Source: a virus. Taken from it: a DNA stretch of 28,912 nucleotides. A model generated the notes under the pieces. That model saw only the letters and a program-made list of their open reading frames with translations, was not told the origin of the DNA and did not search any database. Positions 27,397-28,912 of the stretch are shown here, piece after piece (position 1 is the stretch's first letter; the number at the start of each line of letters is the position of its first letter). Where the stretch lies: positions 1 through 28,912 of IMG/VR virus record IMGVR_UViG_3300005832_000058. The stretch is one strand, 5' to 3'. The position numbers and the translations under genes are program-made.

Positions 27397-28912
27397 ATGG
27401 CCGTAGAATATGGTGTTACAATTAATGGTTTTGCTATAAAAACATTAGATGTAATAAAAGGCGAAATTAATGAAGATTTAAAAACGATATTAGGAAACCA
27501 AATAAACACATTGCCTGAATCTGTTTTTGGAACATTAATAGATCAATTCTCAGAAAGACTGCATGAGATGTGGGAATTATTCCAATTATTATATAATGCA
27601 GCATATCCGCAGACGGCTGAAGGAGTAAGCCTTGATAACGTAGCTGATTATGCAGCCACAGAACGGTTAGAAGCTAGGGAATCAACAATAACCGTTCAGG
27701 CCTTATTTGGAACCGTGTCAACGGTAATTCCTGCCCGAACTCAGTTTTCCGTTGACGATGATCCTTTAACTGTTTTTTCTACAGATGAAGAAGTAACCTT
27801 GGTAGCGGGAACCGATGAAGCTCAAACTATAACATTTTCAGTTACTCCAAGTGGGGGAGCTTTTACATTAAAATATGGAACTGAAGAAACTGTTAGCTTG
27901 CCATATAATATACTTAATACTGAATTAACTACAGCTTTAAATAATTTAAGTATCTTATCAGGCGTAAATATAACAGGATCTATCGCTGCTGGTTTTACAG
28001 TAGTATTTTCAGGTAATGATGGTAAACAACCACATTTGTTATTAACAGTAGGTACAAATACATTGACTCCGGCCACAACTATAACAATTACAAGAACAAT
28101 AACAGGGGTATATCAAGGTTCTGTATCTATGACCTGCACCGAAACAGGGCCTAAAAATGCAAATGCAACAACATTAAATATAATAGATAATCCTATAAGT
28201 GGATTAGATAGAACATTTAATGTTGTTGATGCAGTTATCGGAAGAGATGAAGAAACTGATGCTGAACTAAGAATAAGAAGAAATGAAAATGTTATAACTT
28301 CAAGAGCAGCTACGGTTGAAGCTATAAGAAACAAAGTGTTAGATTTAAATGATGATGAATATGAAAATTTGCCAGAATTGACAGATGTTATAGTATATGA
28401 AAATGATACAGATTCTATAGATTCTAAAAACATGCCCCCACATAGTATTATGGTTGTTGTAAGGCAGGCTGGTGATGTTGATACAAGAGATCAAGAAATT
28501 GCTCAAGCAATATTTGATTCAAAAGCAGCAGGAATAGCAACAAGTTATGGTAATGCTACTGGAGGTAACGCGGTAACTAAGACCGTGACTGATTCAACTG
28601 GAATAGATCATTCAATAAATTTTGCAAGGCCAACAGCCGTAGATATTTATTTAATATTTGATGGATTTACAACAAATAGTGAGTATCCAGATGATGGTGA
28701 TGATCAGTTAAAAACAATTTTAGCTACATGGGGCAATTCTCTGGGAACAGGAATGGATGTAATAGTTTATCCACAATTGGTAGCTCAAGTTAATGAAGTT
28801 CCTGGGATATTAGATTTTACTATTAAAATAGGAACTTCATCACCACCAACTGTCGATGATAATATAGATATAAGTGATGGTGTTGGCAGTACTCCCGAAT
28901 ATTCTGTTTGGA
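27397..28912 (+). CDS. Baseplate J-like protein with inserted domain (partial)
   Basis: The frame starts at ATG 27397 after AAGGAATGTAAT and runs off the window end (about 505 codons seen). Recognisable J-like parts are the start (LPESVFGTLIDQFSERLHEM, TAEGVSLDNVADYAATERLEA), PARTQFSVDD, then SVSMTCTETGPKNANATTLN and RDEETDAELRIRRNENV, SVEAIRNKV-like ATVEAIRNKV. Residues about 141-240 are an insertion not expected in the plain fold: QTITFSVTPSGGAFTLKYG, PYNILNTELTTALNNLSIL, FTVVFSGNDGKQPHLLLTV. This is the wedge protein that anchors the tail fibres. Confidence 0.85.
   Translation, partial: MAVEYGVTINGFAIKTLDVIKGEINEDLKTILGNQINTLPESVFGTLIDQFSERLHEMWELFQLLYNAAYPQTAEGVSLDNVADYAATERLEARESTITVQALFGTVSTVIPARTQFSVDDDPLTVFSTDEEVTLVAGTDEAQTITFSVTPSGGAFTLKYGTEETVSLPYNILNTELTTALNNLSILSGVNITGSIAAGFTVVFSGNDGKQPHLLLTVGTNTLTPATTITITRTITGVYQGSVSMTCTETGPKNANATTLNIIDNPISGLDRTFNVVDAVIGRDEETDAELRIRRNENVITSRAATVEAIRNKVLDLNDDEYENLPELTDVIVYENDTDSIDSKNMPPHSIMVVVRQAGDVDTRDQEIAQAIFDSKAAGIATSYGNATGGNAVTKTVTDSTGIDHSINFARPTAVDIYLIFDGFTTNSEYPDDGDDQLKTILATWGNSLGTGMDVIVYPQLVAQVNEVPGILDFTIKIGTSSPPTVDDNIDISDGVGSTPEYSVW

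Noticed and set aside
8134-28912. Global reassignment of TAG to an amino acid
   Set aside because: All structural genes are continuous under the standard code and several end naturally in TAG.
1-28912. CRISPR array, insertion sequence or attachment site
   Set aside because: No regularly spaced repeats, no transposase or integrase and no direct repeats next to the tRNA-like genes were seen.

Overview
The window is one contiguous, very AT-rich stretch of a contractile-tailed (myovirus-type) bacteriophage or prophage genome. AGGAG-type ribosome binding sites, genes that overlap or nearly touch, and a recognisable head, neck, tail and baseplate block point to a virus of bacteria. The host cannot be named from this sequence. 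No integrase, replication gene, CRISPR array or insertion sequence is visible. The baseplate J gene runs off the right end. The leftward gene cluster starts about 20 bases from the left end and may continue beyond it.

Left arm (about 19-7700, minus strand): some 25 short genes read leftward. Most are unknown. Recognisable members are a MazG-like protein, a zinc-ribbon protein, an orotate-phosphoribosyltransferase-like enzyme, several small proteins of phage-conserved type, and a group of small membrane or secreted proteins that includes a signal-peptide fibronectin-III protein. Nine of the genes or gene remnants listed here are below 60 codons. A tRNA-like sequence with an apparent CUA (amber suppressor) anticodon and a perfect 17-bp hairpin sit inside this cluster. 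Two leftward promoter candidates (7387-7415 and 7750-7778) head it.

Central switch (about 7700-8134): a divergent non-coding region. It holds the leftward promoter candidate, a rightward promoter followed within about 75 nt by a strong intrinsic terminator (a possible small RNA), a second rightward promoter with a perfect TATAAT, and a tRNA-like sequence.

Right arm (8134-28912, plus strand): a SLOG/DUF2493 protein and five small unknown genes come first, then a phage sigma-like factor, one unknown gene and the terminase large subunit. The portal follows, with a ChaB-like C-terminal tail. A new promoter then precedes the DUF2213 head protein, which carries a nested in-frame scaffold start. 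Next are the cement protein, a DUF2184 major capsid protein, a post-capsid hairpin, neck and connector proteins (a DUF4054 protein, a gp10-like protein and a neck terminator), tail sheath (DUF3383), tube (DUF3277), a tail assembly chaperone with a probable -1 frameshift extension, tape measure, Dit-like hub, plug, hub, gp138-like spike, a small baseplate protein, gp25-like wedge and baseplate J-like protein. This order matches the Pam3-like simple contractile tail module.

The most notable patterns are: small beta-rich domains inserted into four different virion proteins; the suppressor-tRNA-like gene in a genome that still uses TAG as a stop; overlapping expression devices (nested scaffold start and frameshift); and several early open frames that are damaged or lack a normal start.
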